Origin: Strigops habroptila
Taxonomy: Eukaryota > Chordata > Aves > Psittaciformes > Psittacidae
Length of the DNA stretch: 64,000 bases
NCBI RefSeq assembly: GCF_004027225.2
Contig: NC_044289.2
Coordinates: 434,001 to 498,000 of the forward strand
Direction: 5' to 3'
Shown: one piece after another, positions 9,901 to 20,089 of the stretch
How positions within the stretch are numbered: position 1 is the stretch's first letter
Layout: each line of letters starts with the position of its first letter
Notes under the pieces: generated by a model
Told to the model about the DNA's origin: nothing
Databases searched by the model: none
What the model saw: the letters and a program-made list of their open reading frames with translations, nothing else
Position numbers and translations under genes: made by a program

Positions 9901-11774
9901 GCTTTAAGGATTTTCTCCTGCCACCCCAGAATTTTCACAAAACAAATGAACACAGGTTTCCATGCTAGGGAAGTGAAGGTATTTTCTGAAAGTGAATCCT
10001 GAGGACAAGGTATTGGTATTCCCCATAGCTGTTCGGTTCACAGGAGAGATGTCCTTGAGGAGGACTGACACTGTTTCTTGTTCCTTGTAGGTATCCAAAG
10101 GAACAACAAGCTATTCTTGTCCAGAATGTTTTTCTCACTGGTGGAAATACAATGTACCCTGGACTGAAAGCCAGAGTCCAGAAGGAACTCCTTGAAATGA
10201 GACCATTCCAGTCATCTTTTCAGGTATGTGTATTGACACGATGATTGCATGAACAGCTGGTTCATGTGTGCTCAAAAGTAATTTGGGTTGGGAGGGGTAC
10301 AGAGCAGGTGGACTTAGAGCATGGGAATGGAGAGTGTTTTATGATGAGACACCGCAAACGGCTTTTTTGACCTGAGAAGGCAGCCGGTGTGAGGCCAGTA
10401 GCAGCCCCCTGGCACGTGGGGCCTATGGCTTCTCGGAGTCAGGTTGCTTGGGAATGCAGCCCAAAGCAGGAGGTAAACTCCATCTGAGGCAGATAGTTGT
10501 GGTCAATGGCTCAATGTCCAATTGGAGACTTAGGATGAGTGTGGTGTCCCTCAGGGGTCAGTGTTGGGACCGATCTTGTTAAACATCTTTGTTGGCGACG
10601 TGGACAGTGGGATTGAGTGCGCCCTCAGCAGGTTTGTCAGAGACGCTAAATTATGTGGTTCGGTTGATTCGCTGGAGGGAAGGGATGGGATCCAGAGGGA
10701 CCTCGACACACTTGAGAGGTGGCCAATGCCAGCCTCATGAAGTTCAACAATGTGAAGTACAAGGTCTTACACTTGGGTTGGGGCAATCCCAGGCACAGCT
10801 ACAGGTTGGGCGGAGAAGAACTTGGGGGTGTTGGCTGATGAGAAACTGAATGTGAGCCACTTCAGTGTGTGCTTGAGCCCAGAAACCACCCGTGTGTTGG
10901 GCTGCATCAAAAGGAACGTGACCAGCAGGTTGAAGGAGGTGATCCTGCCCCTTACAAAGGTCACTTGTTCCAGATAGTAACTGTCCCAATCTGCACATTT
11001 CCAGCTTAACATACTTCTGTGTGCGTGTGAAGCAGGTTTTCCTTTTCCAAGACATCTACCCTGCTTGCTCATGTCTCAGAAAGAGCACCTATGTCTTTCC
11101 TTAATCTTTACCTTAGAATCATAGAATTGCAGACTGCTTTGGGTTGGAAGGGACCTTAAGATGATCCAGATCCAACCCTCCTGCCGTGGGCAGGGATGCC
11201 TCACCCTAGACCGTGTTGCCCAAGGCTCTGTCCAACCTGGCCTTGAACACTGCCAGAGAGGTGTGGGTTGGGAATGTGATACACCCATTTGCTTTCTCAA
11301 CCTGTAGGAAAAAAACAGCCTCATAGAGAATTGATCCCAAGGTCAAAATACACTTCAGACCCATTCCTAATACTACTCTTACTGAATAATCAGCTCAGAC
11401 TTCTGAAATTCAGTGGTTTCTGGCATATACCACTATACTCAGGCGTAGGAGAGAAAAGAGCTTTTCTCTCCTGTGTTGAATTGACATCATTGTTGTTCTT
11501 TTTTCCTTCCATCCAGGTTTACCTTGCTTCCAGTCCTGTTTTAGATGCCTGGTATGGGGCTAGGGATTGGGCAGTGGAATATATGACCCGCGATGAAGGC
11601 TGGATAACCAGAAAAGACTATGAAGAAAAAGGGGGAGAATACCTCAAGGAACACTGTGCTTCAAATGTCTATGTGCCCATTCGCCTTCCAAAGCAGGCCC
11701 CACGGACAACAGAGGCATTAGCACCTAGCAGAGTGCTGACATCCAGCACAGGCAATCCCTGTGAGCAGGCCTAG
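402..11774 (+). CDS. ACTR5: ACTR5 (ARP5), actin-related INO80 complex subunit; complete, 9 coding exons
   Basis: Joined exons 402-785, 2141-2370, 3690-3859, 4683-4900, 5683-5865, 8394-8516, 9053-9192, 10091-10223 and 11517-11774 give 1839 nt, or 612 residues plus TAG. Human ARP5 is about 607. All introns are GT-AG and the frame is kept across every junction. The actin fold is visible in pieces: the first nucleotide-loop motif VIDNGS at about 36-41, the second-loop equivalent VISSGYQ at about 188-194, and LTGGNT at about 498-503. Between the actin halves is the ARP5-specific insert: a charged Glu/Arg/Gln-rich coiled coil (about 294-332) and an acidic segment (about 396-436). ARP5 is a nuclear subunit of the INO80 nucleosome remodeller and, with IES6, couples ATP hydrolysis to nucleosome movement. 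The ATG at 402 sits in a strong Kozak context (gcaccATGG) and matches the family N-terminus. Orthology is from recognition of the protein, not from a database search. Confidence 0.97.
786..2140 (+). other. ACTR5: ACTR5 intron 1
   Basis: The intron begins in the tail of the CpG island. It then has unremarkable sequence to about 1550 and a sense-oriented CR1 (1552-2099) that reaches nearly to the acceptor. No RNA gene is seen. Confidence 0.9.
1552..2099 (+). mobile_element. CR1 LINE, 5'-truncated, sense, in ACTR5 intron 1
   Basis: The 3' end of a CR1 element, ending in AACTATTCTATGATTTT. Its sense frame still reads [19 protein letters not shown], then RKKFFTVRV and [10 protein letters not shown], the C-terminal part of CR1 ORF2. 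It is more diverged from the abundant GC-rich family than the other copies, so it probably belongs to an older subfamily. Confidence 0.88.
2141..2370 (+). CDS. ACTR5: ACTR5 coding exon 2
   Basis: Codons 129-205 (last codon split). It opens with [20 protein letters not shown], closely matching human ARP5, and carries the ISSGYQCTH loop. The acceptor is ttacag and the donor CAG|gtgagt. A CR1 element ends only about 40 bases upstream of the acceptor. Confidence 0.96.
2685..3335 (-). mobile_element. CR1 LINE, long 3' fragment, antisense, in ACTR5 intron 2
   Basis: Starts on + with ATCATAGAATCCTAGAATGG, the reverse complement of a CR1 tail. It continues through about 650 bases of the GC-rich CR1 family that is frequent in this window. 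The uninterrupted antisense reading frame (2783-3352) starts at TTG and is not a gene. Confidence 0.92.
3690..3859 (+). CDS. ACTR5: ACTR5 coding exon 3
   Basis: Codons 205-262, both end codons split. It encodes [13 protein letters not shown] through [18 protein letters not shown], which is near-invariant in the family. The acceptor is ttttcag and the donor AAG|gtaaaa. Confidence 0.95.
4683..4900 (+). CDS. ACTR5: ACTR5 coding exon 4 (coiled-coil insert)
   Basis: Codons 262-334. It encodes [11 protein letters not shown] and then the ARP5-specific helix [20 protein letters not shown] and following residues, rich in Glu, Arg and Gln with heptad-like leucines. The acceptor is cattcag and the donor CAG|gtaatc. 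It ends in phase 0. Confidence 0.96.
4972..5110 (-). mobile_element. CR1 LINE 3' fragment, ACTR5 intron 4
   Basis: Begins ATCATAGAATCATAGAATAG and contains GTCATCTAGTCCAACCCCC. The wording 'ATCTTCAACTAGATCAGG' marks an older CR1 subfamily than its neighbour at 5204-5446. Confidence 0.88.
5204..5446 (-). mobile_element. CR1 LINE 3' fragment, ACTR5 intron 4
   Basis: About 240 bases of the GC-rich CR1 family (TTTGGGTTGGAAGAGAC through CTCATCTCAATCTCCCC). The ATTCTATG tail has decayed to GCATAGAACTG. It lies about 90 bases after another CR1 in the same orientation. Confidence 0.88.
5683..5865 (+). CDS. ACTR5: ACTR5 coding exon 5
   Basis: Codons 335-395, with phase 0 at both ends (183 nt). It continues the insert: [20 protein letters not shown] and then the helix ending in VDVVDSKPE. 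The acceptor is ctgtag and the donor GAG|gtatag. Confidence 0.95.
5866..8393 (+). other. ACTR5: ACTR5 intron 5, no recognised repeats
   Basis: This 2.5 kb AT-rich intron has no CR1, LTR, hAT or RNA gene that I can recognise. It is the longest element-free stretch within the ACTR5 transcription unit. Confidence 0.7.
8394..8516 (+). CDS. ACTR5: ACTR5 coding exon 6 (acidic linker)
   Basis: Codons 396-436, with phase 0 at both ends (123 nt). It encodes an acidic, probably flexible linker ([18 protein letters not shown] and on), leading back into the second actin half. The donor CAG|gtttga departs from consensus at intron positions +3 to +5. Confidence 0.94.
9053..9192 (+). CDS. ACTR5: ACTR5 coding exon 7
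   Basis: Codons 437-483 (last split). It encodes [20 protein letters not shown] and [13 protein letters not shown], a strongly conserved actin-fold segment. The acceptor is ttcaaag and the donor GAG|gtgagt. Confidence 0.95.
9365..9628. mobile_element. hAT (Charlie-like) non-autonomous DNA transposon remnant, ACTR5 intron 7
   Basis: The left end CAGTGGGCTCCAAACTT and the reverse complement of the right end (CAGGGGTTTCCAAAGTG) form imperfect terminal inverted repeats starting with CAG, as in hAT elements. The flanks tcttaagt and gtccaaat match only weakly as an 8-bp target duplication, consistent with age. The AT-rich interior has no transposase frame. Family assignment is inferred. Confidence 0.6.
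10091..10223 (+). CDS. ACTR5: ACTR5 coding exon 8
   Basis: Codons 483-527. It encodes [18 protein letters not shown], the actin-family nucleotide-binding segment, and ends at RPFQSSFQ. The acceptor is ccttgtag and the donor CAG|gtatgt. Confidence 0.95.
10497..10952 (+). mobile_element. CR1 LINE internal fragment (reverse transcriptase region), decayed
   Basis: Sense translation gives [15 protein letters not shown] and [14 protein letters not shown], the CR1 reverse-transcriptase palm. The catalytic position normally read as F-A-D-D reads F-V-R-D here (10633-10644). Further frame breaks follow. There is no CR1 3' tail, so this copy is cut at both ends. Confidence 0.85.
11115..11260 (-). mobile_element. 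CR1 LINE 3' fragment, ACTR5 intron 8
   Basis: AGAATCATAGAATTGCAGAC followed by TTTGGGTTGGAAGGGACC and TCCAACCTGGCCTTGAACAC: an antisense CR1 3' end of about 145 bases, moderately diverged. Confidence 0.88.
11517..11774 (+). CDS. ACTR5: ACTR5 coding exon 9 with stop codon
   Basis: Codons 528-612 plus TAG. It encodes [15 protein letters not shown], then [15 protein letters not shown] and [10 protein letters not shown], the conserved family C-terminus. A variable tail ending in EQA follows. The acceptor is catccag. Confidence 0.96.
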   Translation, partial: VYLASSPVLDAWYGARDWAVEYMTRDEGWITRKDYEEKGGEYLKEHCASNVYVPIRLPKQAPRTTEALAPSRVLTSSTGNPCEQA

Positions 11775-12135
11775 CACCATGCCTTGGTCACGGACCCTTG
11801 GATGGAGATAACAGCACAGGGAAGAGGAGTTACTGGTGTGCAGCATGAGCTGGCGTGGAGCACAGGCCTCAGCTGCTCAGAGAGCCCCAGGCATCCCATC
11901 CGGTCCCTTGGACAAGGAGGACAAGCCACACTGGGACGTCAGCTGCATGGTCCTGGCACTTGGAATGCTCAGCACAGAGCATGTGAGTACGCACCAGCAA
12001 GGAGGAACACCACAGAAGTGCATTCCAGAGAAAAACACCATCTGAGGAACTTTCACAGCAAGACTCAAGGGGTTTTTTAAGAGTCTATTTTACAGCTTTT
12101 TTTATTCAATTAAAATGTTCTGGTTTTATACTGCT
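11775..12135 (+). other. ACTR5: ACTR5 3'UTR with poly(A) signal
   Basis: This runs from the stop codon to the likely cleavage region. A common variant poly(A) signal, ATTAAA, lies at 12109-12114, and a T-rich stretch follows at about 12117-12140. The exact cleavage point is inferred. Confidence 0.7.
12109..12114 (+). terminator. ACTR5: ATTAAA polyadenylation signal of ACTR5
   Basis: ATTAAA, the second most common vertebrate poly(A) hexamer, lies 335 bases after the stop codon. It is followed by a TG/T-rich sequence. Confidence 0.7.
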
Positions 12136-15100
12136 TTCATTGCATGATCCAGAAGCTGCACTCGTCTCAAGCGGTCAGCCCAGCAGGCACCCCCCGCACC
12201 CGTCCCAGTGGGTGTTTGTCAGGACACATTGTGCTGCTGGAGGCTGGCAGGGCTGAGCTGTGCCTTCCCCTCTGAGGCCGCCTGCACTCCTGTCTGCTTC
12301 GATTTCCTGCCTGCTACACGCTTTCTGCTAAACCACCACCGAATCAGCAGTGAGATTTCAGATACTTTTGACTTAAATTAAGTCAGTTATATTGATACCT
12401 TGGTTGAAACTGTAGAGCTCTGGTCACATGAAGCACTGTCCAGCCGTAATGACAGGATGCTCCATAAGGTGCAGGCCAAGTGCAGTCAGTCATTAAGTGG
12501 TTTTACAGGGGTGGTGGCTAAGCAAGACGGTTCTTGACTGATGGGACTGTTAGATCAAAATTTGCCTTTGCTTTACCACTAACTTATGTGTTTCGGTGAT
12601 TTAACCTCTTTAAAGACCACAGCAATAAGGATGTGTTTGATAGGTTGTACCTTGCAGGTTTACGGCCAGGCCTCTGTCCTGCTGCACAACATACTCTAGC
12701 TTAAATTTGCCTGACGATTCATTTGTTGCACTGAACAACTTGCTTGCTTTCCCAAAATAATAATCAGTGCCAAATGGTGAGCTGAAATCTGAGCAGACTC
12801 TATCACTCTGGCAAAAGCTGTAAACTGTTAGGCTGGGAAAGGTAAGACCATGGGGAAAATATCCAGACCATAACTGTATAAAAAAGGTGAAGAGGTGGTG
12901 GCTTACTGTCCCCAAGGGCTGCAGAGCATCAACATAAGTTGTCTCTGAGATGGGATAGAGGTCTTGGTGGATGTCTGCTCTGGTCGTAACAGGCTGCTGA
13001 ACAGGGGCAGAGGAGGAGAAGGCAGCTTGCTACCTTCAGGTAACCTTAAACTTGGACTAATGAGCCTGCATGGAGGCATACTAACCTTCAGGACTGTTAA
13101 GGCAATTCTATGGGTAGTAAAGAATGTGGAAAAACATGTTGTGCTGAAACACCAGCATGTCTTTTCTAATACCAGCTCGTATCAGTGGCCTGGAGTATGT
13201 GATATCCCGTTGCTGTTTGACCCCTTTCTGACACATCTTTAACTATTGCTACAAGTGGCTACTTAGGATACAGAAACCTGGATTCTTGGTGTTGGTTACT
13301 GAATAGATCAGAGGGTGTTGTGCGTAAATCTTTTCCAAAATGAAGGCCTAAAAGGGCATCTGTAGCAGATGGTTATATTACTTTTAAATGTTTAGCCAAA
13401 TTGTGCCAACCACTTCACTTGCATTAACTCAAAGCAGAGCTGTATAGTTCTGTACAGAGATGCCGGATCAGCTGCTTAAACAGCTTCAAGGAAGCATAAT
13501 TTTATAATCTCCTAAGTATTAGCTGTTAATTTGTTACTTTATCACCACAATAGCTGGAGTAACTAATGAACTTGGACAATGTCATCAGTCACAGGCTGTT
13601 CTGAAGGAGCTGGTGGGCATTCAGTTCCTTGGATTAGCACCATGAGAAGTGTGAATGTTGCAGGATTAATTTTAGCCATTTTAGCCAGGTGATGGTAGGA
13701 CTGCTGTTGGGTGAGCTGCTGTGCAGGCAGCTCCAGAACCTGTGGTGTGTTTATCCTGGCTGGTGTCCTGCAAGCTGCAAAGTACAGTGGCCAGTTCAGA
13801 GGTGGTCAAGTGGTTCCTGTTTGAGCCTCAGTATGTTAAGTTCAAAGCAACTTGTAACCTTATTATACAATTCAGTTATCACCTAATTCAGGTCAAAGAA
13901 TACAAAAGTACAAGTTTCAGTTTAACAGCTGTGATGAGCTTGGTCTATTTATTGTAAAAGAGAGCTCAAACTGGGTTCCACCTTTCAGTGTCCCTAAGAC
14001 CTGCTCCGAGTGGAAACACCACGTCAGAGAGAAGCCCTGGAGACTAAACATGGATCACGTGTTTAATGTCCCAGATTTCCGTTTGAGCTGCATTTAAGCC
14101 TTGCTTTTGGTCTTCAAGGCTTCTTCTGTTTCCTGTGCCACAGCAACTTCAAACATGAACCGTTCTTTGCTAAATCTCCACTAGGACACCAAGATTAGAA
14201 CGCTTTGCTCCAGTTACTAATCTCCAAAATACTTAATGTGCTGTGTAAGGCAGCATTCCAGAAGAAAGAGAAGATGTCCATGAGCTGTCACTTGAAATTT
14301 AGGATTATCCCTCCAGAGACAGCCTGCAGTGATCCTCTAGCAGTCATACACCAGAAGTTTTGAAGCTTGCGTGGGATGAGCAGGGGAGGGGAGAATGCTG
14401 TAACAGATTTAACATTATCCCTAAAGTCATATGGTGGGGTCTCTACTCTGGTTCCACGCGTCAAGCACAGAGCAGCTGTGCTGATTCCCATTGCTCACTC
14501 CCACTGCTTTGTGCAGATAGCAAGCTGCTCCCCAAACATCAGCCTCAACAAAGCTGCTTGGTTTTAACCCCTGACATGGTTTGCCAGTTCTTCAGGCTCC
14601 TTTTGCTCCTTCCTTAGGGATCTTTCCTTCCTCTTTTTGAGCAGTGGGCTCAGTTTCTTTTTCTTAATGCAGCAGAGTCTGTGATGCGAGCGCTGCACCC
14701 AGAGTCAGGAGACCTGCATCTGTTTTTGTGTCCACTCATGACAGATCGTGGCTGTTTGCTCTGACCTCAGTTCTGTGCCTCAGCACCTGTAACAGCAGAG
14801 CTAATCCGAGAATGCAGCTAGCAGAGTGTGTAGTTACTGTGAGGACATTAGGGATAGTGGGAAGGCTGAAAAGGGGTTTGTGGGGTAGGAGGGGAGGTCA
14901 AGTAAAATGAAGGAGAATAGACCCATCTGTGCTTAATGCAGAGTGGGCCAAGTGGAAGGTGCCTGAATATGGAAGAAGTGTATAGGAGGGTCAGAATCAC
15001 TCCATGCAGGTGTGCTTTTCTTCTGGAGCAGTTGCTGTTGACCACTGCCAGAATATGAAGCAAGCTGGATTTATGGTCTGACTCAGAAGCTTTCACTCTC

Positions 15101-15662
15101 TTAAAATTCCCAGGTTTAGGCAGGACTAGTTTTTTAGCTTTTTATTTATTTCAGGGCCGAGATGAAGTATGAAGCATCTTCTCCCTTCATCTCTCTGGAA
15201 ATAAATGTGCTGTGCTGATGGGGACAGCATCTTTTATGTTGCCAGTGAGATTCTGTGAAGGCATCCAGTTCCCTGCCCTCCCAGTAGCCATAGTTAGGCT
15301 GTTACATCAAGGGGAAGCTCACCCCGGTGGAAGCTCGGTGCACTGCTCTCACAGGTCTGGCTGGACAAATGAGCTTTACAACACGTGAGCAAAAAAGGCT
15401 TTATTCAAACCTTTGTCAAATGAATTCCGGAGAGGAGAGACCTTTGAATAGCATCTGAGCTCCTTGTGTTTGAACTACTTAGAAACATGGAAGACCCCAG
15501 TGCATTGGGTGCCTTCCTTACTTAGATGAAGGGCAAGGGCGTGTGGTGGACCTCTGGGTGGGAGAAGTTCGGAGGGGTGATGGCAACCTGCAGCCCCAAA
15601 AGCCTCATAGCTGCTGTGGTGGCCAATGGGGATGGCATGTAAGGCTACTGTGTAAGTGCTTT

Positions 15663-15826
15663 CATAGAATCCTAGAATAGTTAGGGTTGGAAAGGACCTT
15701 AAGATCATCTAGTTCCAAGCCCCATGCCATGGGCACTAAATCATGCCACCCAAGACTCCATCCAGTCTGGCCTTGAACACTGCCAGAGATGGAGCATTTA
15801 CCACTTCTCTGGGCAACCTGTGCATC
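15663..15826 (-). mobile_element. CR1 LINE 3' fragment
   Basis: CATAGAATCCTAGAATAGTT, then AAGATCATCTAGTTCCAAGC and GGCCTTGAACACTGCCAGAG. It is diverged and short, and probably older than the GC-rich copies. Confidence 0.87.
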
Positions 15827-15900
15827 TTTAAACAGTTTTGTCTCCCGTGGGTTAAGCATGTGCATTACCGTGGCTGGTGTGGCTTCTCAGGAAGCTATAC

Positions 15901-15930
15901 ATTTCAAATGTACAAATGTACATTTGAAAT
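15901..15930. repeat. Perfect 13-bp inverted repeat (hairpin) with 4-base loop
   Basis: Arms ATTTCAAATGTAC (15901-15913) and GTACATTTGAAAT (15918-15930) pair perfectly around AAAT. Part of the left arm is repeated directly at 15931-15941 (ACATTTCAAAT). It does not belong to the adjacent CR1. Function unknown. Confidence 0.85.
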
Positions 15931-15960
15931 ACATTTCAAATCCTCATCCTTAGATTGTCC

Positions 15961-15977
15961 TTTTTTTTTTTTTTTTT
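15961..15977 (+). repeat. T17 homopolymer
   Basis: Seventeen consecutive T residues after GATTGTCC. No retroposed gene body is evident beside it. Confidence 0.8.
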
Positions 15978-16303
15978 ACCACACTACAGCTTAGTTAAAA
16001 TACACCCCACTCCTCCTCTCACCCCAGATTCCTGCCACATACCTGGCATTCCTTCATCCTTAATGAGATGAAGGAGTGGGGGATTTCACCCTCCTGGAAT
16101 TTTAGAGGAATACTAAGTGGATTTCTCATGAAAAGCCGTATTTAGGGTACAAATGTCCCTCAAAGAGAGTCCCCATATGGCAAACCTTGCTTTTGAGGGT
16201 AATGGTGAACAAAGTGTTTAGGTCCTCGTTTAATAGCTAATTTGGAATATATAGCAATATACATAAAATACATATATATACTTGAAATATATAGCAATAA
16301 CAA

Positions 16304-16490
16304 TCTGGCACAGGGTGCCCAGAGAAGCTGTGGCTGCCCCATCCCTGGCAGTGTTCAAGGCCAGGTTGGACACAGGGGCTTGGAGCAACCTGCTCTAGTG
16401 GAAGGTGTCCCTGCCTGTGGCGGGGGGTTGGAACTGGATGAGCTTTAAGGTCCCTGCCAACCCAAACTATTCCATGGTTCATTGATTCTG
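16304..16490 (+). mobile_element. CR1 LINE 3' fragment
   Basis: Begins CTGGCACAGGGTGCCCAGAG and ends near CATTGATTCTG; a 5'-truncated copy of the GC-rich family. It directly follows an AT-rich block (16236-16300) with two near-repeats of ATATATAGCAATA. Confidence 0.9.
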
Positions 16491-18380
16491 CTTTGGTCCT
16501 GTTGTAAGTATTGCCATTGATGGAGACCATGTTGGAACAAGCTCCTGGGAGTGTGGATGAAGCAGAAGAGACTTGCATCCTTGCAAATGTAGGTAGGGAC
16601 ACCAGTGGAACTCCTGGGCTGTTGGCACTTGAGATTTTACCAGTCACTACAGTGTGGACAAACTCTCCATAGACAAGGCAACATAAAGGTTGTTAAGTCA
16701 AAATAGTTTTCTTCAGGCTCAGTCATTAGTTGATCCTAATAAAGCACAAAGCTGGTTGGATCAAAGGTTCTTCTGGCCTCATCCTGGTAGTGACCTCCAG
16801 GAGATGTTGAGGGAGACGTATAAGAATAGGAGCAGTAGTGATCACGTGTGTAAAACAGGAAGAAGATTGTAAATAATTCCAGCTAGTTAACACCACATAA
16901 CCAGGAAGGCATGTGAATGTGGTGCTCCGGGAGCCTCTCTTTCCATGGGATCCATCACTGTCGCAGGACTTTTACTCGTGTTGAAAGGACAAGTTAAGGC
17001 GCCAAATTACAGAAGTCCACATTGATGTGGATTTTTCAGTAGCAACACTGTGCTGGACTGTGACCATGCCTTCGGAGCTCTGTGTTGTGCGTGTTCTTAG
17101 TTGGCTGTGATAGCCCCGAACTGTGATCCAGGAGAAGAGCTGGGATAGGACACTTGTGTCTGGTCAGTAAGCCCAGCCCTGCCTCCTGCTCTGGAGAGGG
17201 GCTTCACTGCAGCCCCCAGGGCAGGTGCAAAGGCAGCAGCAGCCCTGGGTCTGTTGTGTGACAGCCCCACGCTGCTTTCATCCAGCCCCATGGTGGCAAA
17301 GGGCCACGGGCTGTTCTTGCTGCTGGGGAAACAATGGAGAGGAAAGCTTTGATTTCGCCAGTGATGGACACCCTCCTGCTCAAGGGTGGTGCCGATGGAA
17401 GGAACTGGGGGCCGGGGCTCGGTTTTTTTGCTTTTATCCTTTGTTAACTGCTGGTAGCTTCTTGTTGTGAGAACTGCCACGACCTCTCTTGAGGGTTTGT
17501 TTATGCGCTTTGGCTGACATTGTTCGCAGCAGGACTTTGATACACAGCCCCGGGGGTGTTCTCTGGCTCGGAACAGGAAGAGTTGAGCCCGGCTGAACAC
17601 CACTGTGCTCCAGCCCGGGAAGAAGAAGGGCTGGTGCCCTGCCATGGTGGCAGCATGCAGGGATGGGACTTCCCATCGCCTGCGGACGACAAGTCAGTCA
17701 CATGCTATTATGGACTGTCGCCAGGCTGATGGCTTGTGCCCTCCTCCCCTCCACAGCAGCATCTCATGTCCACAGCAGTTATGGCCAGGCTGGAGCAGCG
17801 GATGGTGCTGCGCCCCCCGCAGGTGGAGAAGATGCAAAGAAGAATCTGGCGTTTACAGGGATTTGTTGTTTTTCTAAGAGAACAACCAGGAGGCTGCAGG
17901 GTCGTGCCTGGAAGAGCTGGGAGATGCCCAACACATGATCTGGGGGAGCTTTGCTCAAGCCTCCTGCTCATGGTGTCCTGGGGGGTTGCTGGCTGCTCCA
18001 CCAACCCCTTGTCAGGGCTGAATTGAGGAAGGAATGATTCCCAACTTCTGAGGGCTTCACTTCCCAAAGTACTGTAAAACTTACATGTCCATACCTTTTG
18101 CAATAGATCCTGTTCACAGGAGGCTTTGTTTCTGCACCTCACTGCCCAAATCCTTCTGGGTATTGAAAGAAAACAACTTTAATAATAATGCAGAAATGGA
18201 GAGGATAGTTTCTGTGTGTAATATCCCTGAGCCCATTCTCTTGAATGCATTTTAAAAATCACAGTAAATACTGTTTTTCATGACATAGTGGATTCCCCAG
18301 GCAGCAAAGACAGTTCCCAGGAGCCATAACTGCCTGAGTATGTTTACGCAACTCAAAATGCACTTTATAATATTACACTG

Positions 18381-18640
18381 TGTCCTGGGCTGCACCCCCA
18401 GAGCGTGAGCAGCAGGTCAGGGAGGGGATCCTGCCCCTCTGCTGCGCTCTGGGGAGACCCCCCCTGCAGTCCTGATCCAGCTCTGGGGCAACAGCACAAG
18501 AGGGACGTGGGGCTGTTGGAGCAAGGCCAGAGGAGGCCACGAACCTGCCCTAGTGGAAGGTGTCCCTGTCCATGGCAGGGGTTGGAACTGGATGAGCTTT
18601 AAGGTCCCTTCCAACCCAAACCATTCTGTGATTGTATGAT
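18381..18640 (+). mobile_element. CR1 LINE copy with internal deletion
   Basis: The left part (TGTCCTGGGCTGCACCCCC to AGGAGGCCAC) and the right part (CCTGCCCTAGTGGAAGG to the ATTGTATGAT tail) join near 18540. Compared with the copy at 43606-44108, about 345 bases between them are missing. Confidence 0.88.
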
Positions 18641-20089
18641 ACCACCTTCAGCCTACCCTGCTATCTTCCCTGCTGGCATCTGAAATACGTATAAGTGCTG
18701 GTTGTGCCTCACAGGGATTGGAAATGAGGCTTTAATTGCAAACAGGGTGAGCAATGGATGGCAGTTTTTACAAGCAGACATCGTTTCAGTCACAGGAGCT
18801 AGCAGTCATGAACAATTGGCTATCAGGGATCAAAGTATACCCTTACAACTGGGGAAGTAGGGCTCATTGAGAGGGGTTTTATCTCAAACTCTAGGCATTA
18901 GAGGAAGGTTTAAGTAGATGGTCATGGTTTCAAGGAGAACTTTAACTCTCAAGTGCTCCCCAGTACCTCGCTGCATGGGCCCGCAGCAGCAGGACTGAGC
19001 TACACTGAGCCGTGCGGAATGTGGAGCTGGTTCAGATGTGAATGTCCCTGTTCTGGGAGAAGCAGATAGTGAGAAAACAGCAACAAAATAAAAATATCCC
19101 CCCAAACCCCAGTGCTCTGATTTGGAATCTGAAACAGCGCTCTGGTGTTTCCCACAGGAGGAACCCCCCACATGTTCCAAGAAGCTGCACTGACAATTCC
19201 CTATTTTTCTCCCTTCTGGAAGGGTGTTTCGGCAGCTCCAGGTCCTGAACTGGGGAAGGGTGTTCCTGAAATGCAAACAGGAATTCTCCAGGGTTTTCTG
19301 GCTCAGGAAATGGGTCCTCAGACCTGAGCCTGATTTCATGGAGCCAAGGATCCCAGGAGTCCCCAGCAGGTTGGTAGAAACCCAGCAGTCAAGTCCTGCC
19401 AGAAGGGACAATTCCTATTGCTCCTGCTTTTCGGATTTCATGTCCTTGGCATATTTTGGCTTTGTGGGCTGTTAAAGGATGCTCAACGAGGCTGCCCCTT
19501 CCTTTTTAAAGAAGGTACTCTAGCGTAAATCTAGGCAAAACCAACCCCAAACCAAAATCAGCTTCCCCTGAACTCCCCCTGAGGTTTTTTTCCATAAGCA
19601 TCCTAAGGACTTTCTTGAAATAAAAGCAAAACTATGTATATTTTGAAAGTGTTTTCTTCCTTCAGCTTCTGCTTCAAAGATAAAAGCGTTGTAGCTCCCT
19701 AAATGTGGCATCAGTTTCTTCTGAGATGTATAATTTAAACTTTTTGAACTTCAGTGCAGGCCTTTAATGTCTTAATTTCTTCATACTGCTGCCACAACTG
19801 TTTAGGCATATAAGCCATTTGATTACAGTTTTATCTTATATGAGGAACCATAATTAATGTGATCATGTTTAATTTCTTCCTTACTGATCATAAAGATAAA
19901 ATAATTTCTCTAGAGAAAAGGGAGTTCCCTCAAATAACTGAACAGAAAGAGTTTTTAAATAATTTAGGGTTTGGAAAAAGAAGTTTAAGCCATTAGCTGG
20001 GATCAAAACAGGATGTATGGAATGCAAACTGCCTTGCTTGAGACGTGGGGAGAGAATCCCAGGGAGCCTGCACCATCCCCCTTCGCCGT

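Larger units (their letters stand above)
10224..11516 (+). other. ACTR5: ACTR5 intron 8
   Basis: The intron contains an internal piece of CR1 ORF2 in sense (10497-10952) and a CR1 3' end in antisense (11115-11260). The remaining sequence is unique, with a pyrimidine-rich tract before exon 9. Confidence 0.85.
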
